Shown here piece after piece: positions 26,260 through 37,113 of a stretch of DNA of 64,000 nt. This DNA comes from Rotaria sp. Silwood1. Lineage: Eukaryota; Rotifera; Eurotatoria; Philodinida; Philodinidae. Both the position numbers and the translations under genes were made by a program. Location of the stretch: NCBI GenBank assembly GCA_905250075.1, contig CAJNOP010000909.1, positions 1 to 64,000 on the forward strand. Reading direction: 5' to 3'. The notes beneath the pieces were generated by a model, which was not told where the DNA came from, did not search any database, and was given only the letters and a program-made list of their open reading frames with translations. The first letter of the stretch is position 1. The number at the start of each line of letters is the position of its first letter.

Positions 26260-27510
26260 TTCTTTTTTTTTCTTGTCTTTAAAAATTTCGTTAATTAATA
26301 TGTTTCTTTAAATAGAATCTTTAACTTAGATAAAATATTATAGTATAGAACTTGAATTTCTTCATAAAACTAACATAAAGTTATATCGAAATGAATTCTA
26401 ATAGAAAAAGGGTTTTTAACTCTTCTAAATAAAAGTATTTAGAATAAATTACTTCTAGAAAAGTTCAGTATCTCAATATATGAATGTTTCAATTTTGAGA
26501 ATATTACGAAGACTAGTAAGTTTCGTTTTTCTTACTTATTGAAAATTTTCATTGACATAAATGACAATAAAATAAAAATTCTTTCTTTGTACATATATAT
26601 ATATATAAATCATCACCTGCATGTCATGATGAATATTGCTTAGAGGTACTTTCCTCTATCATCTTGACAGATATAATAATGATACATGCAGGTGTAATAC
26701 AAAATATCTATTTATCGATTGTTTAACAAGCTATGTCAATTGTATATTGTAATGATATATATATATATATCCAATTAAAAATTTTCAATTTATGACGTGA
26801 ATAGTATGTTGTAATCTGTTATGTAGAATGAGGAAAAGATAATTTTAATTATTTAAATGATTTTAACATATGAATAAGATAATCTTCATTGTCGTCATTT
26901 ATTTTATCTTATTCGATTAATGAAGTTTTACATCACCTTTTGATCAAATCAAAGAGATGATGTTCATCGATCATCATTCAAATTCTATAATACATTCGTG
27001 ACACCTTTTTGTTGTTGAATAAATGTATCTTCTTTGAACTTGTAAAACAAGTATGCGCATAGTTAAAAATTTCCGGATGTTTTTGTTTTGTTTTTATTAA
27101 TATCATCACATAATTAATAATTATTCAATTTCACAAAGAATTCAAACACAATGTGTAAAAAAAAAAGAAGGAACTTTTTAAATATTCATATCAATTTAAA
27201 AATATTAAATTTAATTTATTTATGAGAAAATTTTATCTTCAAAAAAAAATGAATTGTTTCTCAATTGAACAAGATGAACCTTTTCATCCTATCAAAAGAA
27301 GAAAAACAAAAAAAGTTTTATCATTAAATATGATCTAGTTCTTGGATATTAGCCAATATTATCAATTAATTAATACAACGATATTTTTGATATCATGCCA
27401 ATATATATAAATGTTTTACGTCATTTCAAAATATATATATACGAGGACGGAAAGAGAAAATGCTTCCCCCTATTGGTGGTCTTGATTTGTTCGCATGGCA
27501 GGTTCATGCG

Positions 27511-27541
<31 letters not shown>

Positions 27542-27654
27542 AAAAATTTGCACTAGACATTCATAAGAAATCTATATATATATAAAAGAGAGAAAAATCG
27601 ACGTTTATATTATATACATATATTCGTCATCGTAGTGCCTTGATATTCACTACC
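26260..27654. other. Intergenic; 3' UTR of GLI-type gene and promoter side of CCCH gene
   Basis: No gene recognised. It contains a small hairpin (26614-26694: CACCTGCATGT against ACATGCAGGTG), TA microsatellites and, close to the CCCH gene, AGAG repeats and TATATA tracts at about 27525-27615 that may belong to its promoter. Confidence 0.4.
26614..26694. repeat. Hairpin with CACCTGCATGT ends
   Basis: Perfect 11-base inverted termini with a partly pairing interior (CATGATGAAT versus AATAATGATA). Probably a tiny MITE downstream of the GLI-type gene. Confidence 0.45.
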
Positions 27655-28298
27655 ATGTATCAACTTCCATCTTATTATTTACATGATATGATCACATCAA
27701 TTGTAAGTTAATAAAACAAAAAAAAAAACAGAAAAAAAAAATTTTTTGTTTTTTAGAATTTCAATGTTTTATCATTACCAACAAAAATTTATTCAAAAGT
27801 TGTTGGTGGTCCTGTACTTCAAACGACTAATTCTCAACATATTATTCAAACAACAACAGATAATAATAATAAAACAACATCACAACGTTATAAAACTGAA
27901 TTATGTCGTTCATATCATGAAACAGGTTTTTGTAAATATGGTGAAAAATGTCAATTTGCACATGGTTATCATGAAATACGTTCGTTAAATCGACATCCAA
28001 AATATAAAACTGTACTTTGTCGAACATATCATTGTACTGGATATTGTAAGTTAAAATTTAAATAATATTTTAATAGTTTTTTTGTTTTGTTCATCAAGGT
28101 CCATATGGTCCACGTTGTCATTTTTTACATGATGAATGTTCATTAGATACTTTATCATGTAATACAATTTCACCATCATCATCATTTGGTAGTGATATTC
28201 GTTCATCAGTATCATCATCACGATCAATTTCACCAATGGATTCACCAATAATAAATTCCGATGATTTTTTTCTTTCTTCATTTTTACTTAATAAGTAA
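27655..28298 (+). CDS. ZFP36/TTP-family tandem CCCH zinc-finger protein
   Basis: Three exons (27655-27702, 27757-28045, 28099-28298) give 178 residues in phase. Residues about 64-130 hold the tandem zinc finger: [27 protein letters not shown], then [23 protein letters not shown] joined across the last intron to [10 protein letters not shown]. Both fingers keep the C-x8-C-x5-C-x3-H spacing and the (R/K)YKTxLC lead-ins. The family binds UAUUUAU elements in mRNA 3' UTRs and recruits the CCR4-NOT deadenylase. The C-terminus is Ser-rich (SISPMDSPI) and short. No clear NOT1-binding tail was recognised. At 178 residues it is smaller than vertebrate TTP (about 320). Intron 2 splits the final cysteine of a finger. 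Confidence 0.92.
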
Positions 28299-29781
28299 AA
28301 AAAAGCGTTAGACTTAATTTTTGTTTTCTCTATATATTGAACTTATTTTTCTATTTATATATCACGTCTGTTGTATTGTATAGTTTCACATGTGATTTTT
28401 GGCTCTTGTTATTAATTATTATTATTATTATTTTTGTTTGTTGATTTTGCTTGGATATATATATATATATATTAACCGTGTAATACAGATATACGCATCC
28501 ACATATATTCAGGAAAAAAAAATGCGCATTGTATGTGCAAGAAAATTTTTGTTTTTTTTTTTTCGTTGTTATACTTTATAAACATACATTGCTGTGTTTG
28601 ATGATTTTGAAATTTGATTTATTTAAGAAAGATATTAAAAGAAAAATAATCGTATACTTTTTTTGATTTATCGCAAAAAAGAATTATTATTATTATTTTT
28701 GTTGATCCATTCAAGCAAATAAGTTGATTATTTTATCTAGTGACTTATATATATTACTGATGTTTTTTTTTTGTTTTCAATCGATGATTGACTTGTAATA
28801 TTTTAAAACGAAAAAAAATATATGTGAGCTTCTCTCAACAATTGCATGTTATGTCAATGATGTATTCATTTATTTGAAGTGGAAATGAAAATGACTATTT
28901 TACATAAGAGAATGATGGATGAATGAACAGAAGAAGAAAAAAAAAATGACATTCTTGTATACTAATTAAAGATTTGATTACACCTTGATATCAAACAAAA
29001 AAAAAAAAAGACGATAAAACTAAAAGGAAAAGAATTTTTGTTAGGTTGTTCAAACGGTCGGAATATCACTTGTTAAAAGAAAAGATTAGAATGTTTTAAA
29101 ATTTATATATAGATCCAATTATATACAAATGTTATATAATTGTTGACACATTCATCATAGGTTAAGAGAAAAAACGAAACGAACAAGCTTCCGTTTGTAC
29201 ATTAAATCTTTTCAATGTTAAACACAAAATACAGATCAATAATATAGTTTCACAATGAATTGTTTTGTTGTCTTTTCAACATCTCGAATTTCCTAACAAA
29301 ACAACAATACACCCGAGAGAGAGAGTGGAGAATATCTAATGTGTACATATGTATGCAAAAGAGAAGTGTGTGAAGAAAACATCACATCTTTTTTTTTTTT
29401 TGAATTTGTCTGCTCTAGTTGTTGGATAAATGATGCTGTTAATAGGTAGAATGAGCTTTTTCGCATCAATGAAAGTGTCATGCTGTGAACACGAAACATC
29501 AACTATATACCCCAGCAGTAAAGCAGATCAAATCGAAGATGTATTTCCTGGTGTTGTTTTTTTTTTATATTCTGTTTCCGGCTTAAATTAAATGAACATT
29601 TTCTTGAATGAGATTAGTTCTATGTATATATGTAATAAAAAAAAAAATTTAAAGTTTACACAATCTTATAAACACATATGTTTAATGTTTGAAGAAGAAG
29701 AAAATTTTTTTTTTTTGTCATTTTAGTTTTATTTGACTTTTCTTTTTCACACTTAGATTTTCTTATTATAAAATGAATTTG
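28299..29781. other. Intergenic / 3' regions of convergent genes
   Basis: Between the CCCH gene (plus) and the phosphatase gene (minus), so both 3' UTRs fall here. It consists of TA and poly-T tracts with no supported gene. A minus-strand 69-codon frame at 29293-29502 has no recognisable domain. Confidence 0.45.
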
Positions 29782-30942
29782 TTATGTATCTTGATTATTT
29801 GATAGAAGTTTTTCATTAAGTTCAAGAATATTTTTAATTTGACGCATATATGAAGAAGATTTTAAACGTGCATAAAATTCATGAATAAACATAATTTGTA
29901 ATGGATTATAAATTGTACCTGGTCGTGTTTTTCGTACATTCGAAATTGCATTACATACTCGACAATAATTTTTTAATAAAAATGGATAATGACAAAAACG
30001 TTCTATTAAATTTTGTTTTGTTTCTTGTTCATTAATATTTTTCATAATATATTCATAAACAAGTTCTAAACAAACAATTGTCATACCAGTTCTTCCCATA
30101 CCACCCATACAATGTACAAGTATATGATTATGATTGAAATTATTTGCATTTATTATAATACTATATATAAATTGTATATAATCACTAATTGATTTTGGTA
30201 TAAAACGATCACGTATTGGATATTTAATATGTTGTATATTAGCTCGTTTAATATGCATTGAATATATATCCATATTATAGATATTTTTATTTGTCATATT
30301 CATAAATGATAATTCTTTTGGTTCATTTAATGTTATTATTGTATGAACTTGAATTTGTTGTAAATCATTTTCTATATTACGTATATCATGACGAATACGA
30401 CGACCAGGTAATTTTGACATAAATAAAATTAATTCATTATTATTATTATTTGTTGATTTTAATATATGTTTATCTATATGAAGATGATCATTAGTTTTTG
30501 ATATTTCACTATTTTGTTGTTCAATTGTCATCATATTACGATAACGATGTATACATAATAAACCATATGTATATGATATAATAATAATAATAATTATAAT
30601 TAAAAATAATATTGAAAAAAAACAATAATATATAAAATTAAAATAAATTATTATTGATAATGAAAAAAATAAACTTGATATTATTGTTAATGTTAATGAT
30701 GAAAACATTAATATTAATAAACATATAAATGGAATATAAGATAAACGAAAACGACGTTCAATCCATATAACAGAAAATAAAAATAGAAATATACAATTTA
30801 ATGGTGGAAATATAATTAATAATTGTAAAGAATTTTTTGAATGTTCATGTTCAATAAGAATAAATGTTAAAATCATTAAAATAATTGAACAAATAAAATA
30901 TATAAACGCAAACATTAATGTTGGAGATCGAATAAGAAGCAT
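29782..30942 (-). CDS. Membrane-anchored CDKN3/KAP-like protein phosphatase
   Basis: Intronless 386-residue frame. Residues 1 to about 145 form four or five membrane segments (MFAFIYFICSIILMILTFIL, then LIIFPPLNCIFLFLFSVIW, then IPFICLLILMFSSLTLTIIS, then a long Ile/Phe-rich segment). Residues about 165-360 are a cysteine phosphatase domain. It has an N-terminal LPGRRIRHDIRNIENDL block like the CALPGCKFKDVRRN segment of CDKN3/KAP, the general-acid loop PIRDRFIP, the catalytic loop HCMGGMGRTG (Cys and Arg in C-x5-R both present), and GTIYNPLQIMFIHEF, matching the family's I-x-x-Y-N-x-L-H-E-F end. The active site looks intact, so catalysis on phospho-Tyr/Ser/Thr is likely; substrate unknown. 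The domain order suggests a phosphatase facing the cytosol at a membrane. The known KAP is soluble, so this combination is unusual. Confidence 0.75.
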   Translation of the reverse strand: MLLIRSPTLMFAFIYFICSIILMILTFILIEHEHSKNSLQLLIIFPPLNCIFLFLFSVIWIERRFRLSYIPFICLLILMFSSLTLTIISSLFFSLSIIIYFNFIYYCFFSILFLIIIIIIIISYTYGLLCIHRYRNMMTIEQQNSEISKTNDHLHIDKHILKSTNNNNNELILFMSKLPGRRIRHDIRNIENDLQQIQVHTIITLNEPKELSFMNMTNKNIYNMDIYSMHIKRANIQHIKYPIRDRFIPKSISDYIQFIYSIIINANNFNHNHILVHCMGGMGRTGMTIVCLELVYEYIMKNINEQETKQNLIERFCHYPFLLKNYCRVCNAISNVRKTRPGTIYNPLQIMFIHEFYARLKSSSYMRQIKNILELNEKLLSNNQDT

Positions 30943-32103
30943 TTTGTTTTTTTTTTAATATTGATCTAATATAATAAATAAATAATTTTTGTTTTTATTC
31001 ATCGATTTCTCAATCTCGACTAAGAATTTTTTTTTCTAATACTCATAAATTAGAAAAATACATTCAAAGAAAGAATAAATATTACTTTTTTTGAAAAATA
31101 ATATCGTGACTATTAATGGTCTGAAATATGTTTATCAATAATGAGAATCTTAACAAGAGATAGACATACTAGAAAAATTTCTAACTTATTATTTCAATGA
31201 AATTACAAAACAAACTTTCTATTAAGGTTATACAGGACTATGTATATTCAATAAAAAATATTGTTGTTTTGTTTTTTTCTCTTTCATCAACAACTATATC
31301 ATCATTATCAATTATCTTATCGACTTCTAATTTGTCTTTCTACTGAGAATGGATATAAATTTTACTTGTATGCATTGGATCGTTTTTTCTATGAATTATG
31401 TTTATGCAAAATAAATCTTTATTCGCTTTTTTTTTTTAAATTTTCTTTGATTCAGAGAAGTTTAGATAATGTATCAAAGATTCTATTGTAAAATTGATAA
31501 AATCTAATTATAGAATCTACTAATATGAAAAAGATTATTTGTCTTGATAATAATAATAATAATATTGGCTGATTTTTACTAAGCAATTATCAGTTATTGA
31601 AACATGACAACAACGGATATTACTATATATGGATTTTTCTCAAGCAATTTCAATTTCTTTTTTTTATTATTTAATTTCCTATTTTAAGTAACTAATGTAA
31701 ATGATTATCTCTCATATAATTTATTGCTATATATATATATATATATACTTTAACTATATGTCCATATAATTACAGAATATTATCACTAGATCATAATTGA
31801 TTATATTCTTTATCTCAAAATATATTTCTATCTAATAATAATTGATGCTTAATTAAAAACAAGCAAAGAAAAGAAGTAGATATGAAGCACAAATAGTTTA
31901 TATTTACCAATCTATTACGAAGAGATGTTTCTTATTTTTATATGTTGAGTAAAAAAATGCATCTGGCAATAGTAGAAAAAAAAAAAGAAGCATAGATGAT
32001 TCATTCATTGTTATGTTAATATGTGTGTCATGTCATTTTTTTTAATATGCGTTGTTTTTATTTTGAAGAACGATTGACAAAAACAAAAAAAGAAGATATC
32101 ATG
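30943..32103. other. Intergenic, no gene recognised
   Basis: Spacer between two minus-strand genes, holding the phosphatase promoter and the KTI12 3' UTR. AT-rich with TA tracts at about 31729-31747. The plus-strand frame at 31261-31491 is low complexity. Confidence 0.45.
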
Positions 32104-33391
32104 TTAACAAAGATTATTGTTAAGAAATTGAACAAACATTAATGTAACATTTGTATTATCTTTTGATGGTGGATGAGTTTTAATAAATTTAAGATATTGT
32201 TGACGAATTCGACGTAAATCAGATACTGAATGATTTTGATTCCAATTGATCTATAGAAAAATTTTCATTTATATTTTTTTATTTATTTATTTATCTATGT
32301 ATAAAATAAAAATGAATTACTTTTTCTGTTGTACCAGGTATTGAAAATTGTTGACCAAGTACAGCCATTTTACTTTGTTGTACAATTGACTTAAAAAACA
32401 AAAAAACGCAAAATCAAAAACATAAATAGTTAAAAATTCTATTGTCATCATACATCAATAACATCTTGAGTAACACGATCAACATCATGTAAAAAATTTG
32501 TATCCGATATTGGTAACTATTAAAAAAAAAATTATTTTGTTCATGATAGAAAATTTTAAAATTTAACTTACATTTACTGTTGATTTATTTGGTGGTGGTG
32601 GTCGTTTATTAGCTAAATAATCAACTATTTGTTCTAATGGTAATTCATCATTAGGTGTTAATTCAAATAATGGTGCATCCCAACGATTACGATTTTCAGG
32701 TGGTTCATAACGTTGTACTAATGCATCAAAACTAATTTATTTAAAAATATATATACAAAATTAAAGAAAATTTTCTTTTTTCTAAATTTTACATTGATTC
32801 ATCATATCTTTGATTTGCCATATTCCATTCACGAGCAAGATGAATAGGTGTATTACAATAAATCTTATTTGAAAAAACAAAACAAATTTGAAATAATAAT
32901 AAGAAAATTTTAATTTACTGTGCATTGAACTGTTTGATAAAGTTTTGTAATACAATAGAGTTCATAACGATAACCTAAAAATATTTTCATAAAGTTAATT
33001 GATACAAAGCTCATATTACCTTTTATGTAATTCAATGCATCAAGTATAATTAAATCAGTTTTTGTAACTAATCTAAAAATCAAAACAAAATAATGACATA
33101 TTTTGATAACATTATCATATGAGTTTTTTTTTTCTTCTAACCGTTGTGTTTCAGCTTTAAGATCACTTCGAGCTTGTTTTTCAAGTGTATTGTCTAGAAA
33201 ATATTAATATATATATATATATATTAATGAAAAATTAATTAATAAAAACCTATATAAACTGTATTTCTATCAAGATTATTATCTGTAATAATTTGAACAG
33301 GCATTGATTTTGTTTTAAAATAATCATATAATGCTTGTGCTCGTGTTGATTTACCCGAACATGGACCACCTGTTATAACAATGAGTGGCAT
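32104..33391 (-). CDS. KTI12: KTI12 homologue (Elongator-associated P-loop protein)
   Basis: Nine or so short exons starting MPLIVITGGPCSGKSTRA. The P-loop GGPCSGKS is intact. Next come TKTDLIILDALNYIKGYRYELYC (family LDSLNYIKGFRYELYC), IYCNTP, LVQRYEPPENRNRWDAPLF, the RPPPPNKST stretch, FLHDVDRVTQDVI, IPGTTEKI and a C-terminal helix DLRRIRQQYLKFIKTHP. All are in the order of human KTI12. KTI12 binds tRNA and the Elongator complex, supporting wobble-uridine modification. The protein lacks the long variable insert human KTI12 has after the YC motif. Start chosen because MPL precedes the P-loop as in relatives. The last residues run NNNLC then TAA. Confidence 0.92.
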
Positions 33392-33697
33392 CAATTGTTT
33401 TATTTATTTTATATATATATATACAATAACTATAAAGATTTTAATAATATGATAGAATATATTTTAATATGAAAAAAAAAAAGAAAAACACAAACTAAAT
33501 CTAAGTTCAACATGTATTTTATATCTTGACTTTGCACACATATATAGATGAACAAAAAAAAAAACTAGATAACTGAACATCTTTAAAAAAAACACATTTT
33601 TTTTTTAAGTATCAAACAAAAAGACTAATAGTTGATTATAGATGTAAATAAAATAAAAAAAAATACATTTTGAATATCAGACCACAAATATCGAAAT

Positions 33698-36600
33698 TTA
33701 ATCATATGATGGTTGTACAAGCATAAAATTATCAGTATAACGTGTTAAGATTTTTAAATTTTCTTGTTCTTCTTCATCAATACGTTCATTATTAACAAAT
33801 TGTTGACGATGATGTGCATCATACATATATTCAAAAAATAATTCATCACCTTGAAATATAACTTCTTTTGCATATATACCAATACGATAGTCACCTTAAT
33901 ATAATACAAAATTATATATATGAAATTTTTCGAAATAGAATCATATTTACCATTGACTAATTTTATTTTTGGAACACAATTTGGTTTTGATGAATGATTT
34001 GCAAAACTAAATTAAGGACATATTGTTTTTTTAAGAATTTCATAAAAATTTCTAACCGAAGTTTATTTCCAAATTGTCGAGCATCAATACAATGTTGCAT
34101 ATCAAGATTAAATAAATAAGAACATGCTCGTTTATCATAAAGACGACCTCGACGATCGGCTTCTTCTTCAGTTATAATTTCACCAGTATATTCTGATATT
34201 AAATCACCAGGATATGCAATTGATGAACCAAGAAAAGCTCCATAACCAGCAACTAGACACAAAAAAAAACCAAATGAACATATTTTTAATAGTCAATAAA
34301 GTTTTTCAAATCTCGAAAGATTATATTTCTTTTTTTTTTGTTGATCTATACTATAAAAATAAGAATTACTATCAGATTCAGCAATAAGAATTTGTTTATG
34401 AATTTTTCGTTGTAATGCAATATTTGCACATGTTATCATAGGTGATGTTTGTGATGTATTTAAATTTAATGATGTTCTTGAATTTGTACGTCTTCGATCA
34501 TTCGATGTTATTTTATATAATGATTCATTAATACGACATGATCGAAGACTATGTGATCGTGTTGGTATATTACTAGTTGTACGTGTTCGACCATTTCGTA
34601 CAGATGTTGTTGATAAAATTTTTTCATCTTCTCTTGTCATTGATATTTCAATTTCTCTAAAAAATTATAATATAAAATAGATAAACTAGGTGAATATCAC
34701 TAATCAAGTTTTAAAAACTGAAATATCAGTCAAAACGCGTAACCTCGATGGTCAAGAATTCAAAATCATTATTTTTTTAAAATCCATTCTCGGCATCTTG
34801 TAGCGTATGATATAAAGTGTACGAAAACATATTTAACATCTGTATAGTTTCATCATGGAAATAAAAATAGTATCTCGTATTTACACAATTATACATACAG
34901 GGTGTCCCAAAAGTCCGTCGGAAAAGTTAATTCAAATATCTCTTATACAACTCAAGCAATTTAATTGATTTTTTTATAATGTGTTAGTATGTTCTTTAAA
35001 GTTTTATTTCACATAATTTAGTTTGCAACAAATATTCAAAATGATTACCATGAAGTATAATACCTAAATCCATCGTTTTTGAAATCTCTAAAAAAAATTG
35101 CAGAAAGTTTATTTTCGAGCTAATTTCGTTTCGTTATCGGTTCTTATTTTGAATTCAACCAAATCTTTATATATATATCTTATGTATATAGGTCTCTACT
35201 TTATATTTGTTAATAAACCATTCAAATGAAAAGAGACTTTGTATGAAAAAAAAGAGCTCTTCTGATTGTGGATATTTTGTAATTTGCGTATCAAAGTGAT
35301 ATAATTTCAACTCGATCTTATGAATCTTCTCTATGACATGATAGGAGAAATTACACTCTATATGGATTCATTAGATGATATTCAGTGATAATTCGTCCTG
35401 ATATTGTCCATGGAATGAAGTAGGCTGTTGCAACAACCCGAACACTTGATAGTGGCACATTTTCACAATTATCATAAACTTTGCTGATTTTCTCTTTTGT
35501 AGTTTTTGAAGGTCTTTCAAATTGTTGTCTGTTTACTACTATACTCATTTCGCAAAGGCCTTGAAAAGCGGCAATAGCACAGTCCATGTGTAGCGTTTTT
35601 ATGTCAAATTCGACTTGCATTTTTCCTTTCACAATGATAGGTAACTCAAATTTGGGCATTAATAGAACTATTCTAATTCTAATAGTTATAGGCACAGACA
35701 TTTATCCAAAAATATACAGAACAAAACTTTAAAGAACATACTAACATACTATAAAAAAATCGATTAAATTGCTTGAGTCGTATAAGAGATATTTGAATTA
35801 ACTTTTCCAACGGACTTTTGGGACACCCTGTATAGCAAACGTAAAACTTGTTAAGGGCCCCTCCCCCCAATCAGAAACCAACTTTGTTATTTTTCCTCCG
35901 ATTTCAACCAAAATTTCAGAGAATGTTAGTCTTGGCTAGAATAGATTATGGTTAAAATATCTCTCGAAATCTACGAGCCATTCACGAATTATAGTCAATT
36001 CATTGGTCAAAAATGCCCTTTACGCGGGCAAGGTTTTCAATATGAGGATTCGAGCTAAGTATGTCGGGATGGTTTTTAAATTGTAGAGTACACTTAGGGC
36101 TAGATCCTAATAGAGCCCGATTTTTTAATTTCCCCTTTGTTTGTTTTTTAAAAAAACTTTTCCCAAAAATTCTCAAATTCGTGGCTAAAAAATCGCTAAT
36201 TAAAATCAAAGATCTAAGTTTTTTATTTCAACGAAGGAGAAATTCAAAAATCGGGCTCTATTAAGATCTAGCCCCAAGTGTCTGCTCTATAACAAAAAAG
36301 CATTGCCACTTTTATATTGAGTAAGGTTTACTCGAAAAAATGGATTTTGAGAAAAACGGAAAATAAGTTTTTAAAAACCTTATTTTTTTCAATATAAAGG
36401 TTCAGAAAATCGTATATAATCGTCATCGCGTTACGTTAGTTAAATCGACCTCTCTTCAAAATAAGAAGCCTGTTTGAAGAATTCTTGTGTCCGTTGGATA
36501 CCTCAAACTGTCTGCTACAAAACATCTATGGGCAGTTTATCTTAATGTAGTACACATTCGTAGCAAAATACGGAACAAATAGGTCATCCTCAACTTTTTG

Positions 36601-37077
36601 TCCCTTTTTCGTCACCTATTTTTGATAATCTAATTATTGAGAAAAGTTAATAATACTGTGGCCAAAACGTCATCGCGTTACGCTTGAGAAAGCTGATATA
36701 TATATGATAAGATATGATAATAAGACTTTTTATTTTTTTCGTACACTTCTCGTAAGATTTCTAGACATTCGAAATATTAACTTACGTATTAGTTGAAGGA
36801 TAAAATTGATTAAAAAATAATGATGCACCACAATTATGACATAAATCTGGATCACATTCTCGACCTTCTGCACTACATAAACAATTATTAAATAAACATG
36901 TTCCTTTACAAGCACAACCAGGAAATCGACGTGGACAATCAATAGAACAATTACAAAATTTTTCACAAAATGTTCCCATTTTAATACAATAACATTGAGA
37001 ATTTTCTATTGTACATGGTCCATCATGTAAACATGGATGATAAGATGGTTTTAATGTTGTTGCTGTTGTAGTTTTTC

Positions 37078-37113
<36 letters not shown>

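Noticed and set aside
27842..28281. Minus-strand frames under the CCCH gene
   Set aside because: Antisense shadows of the ZFP36-family exons.
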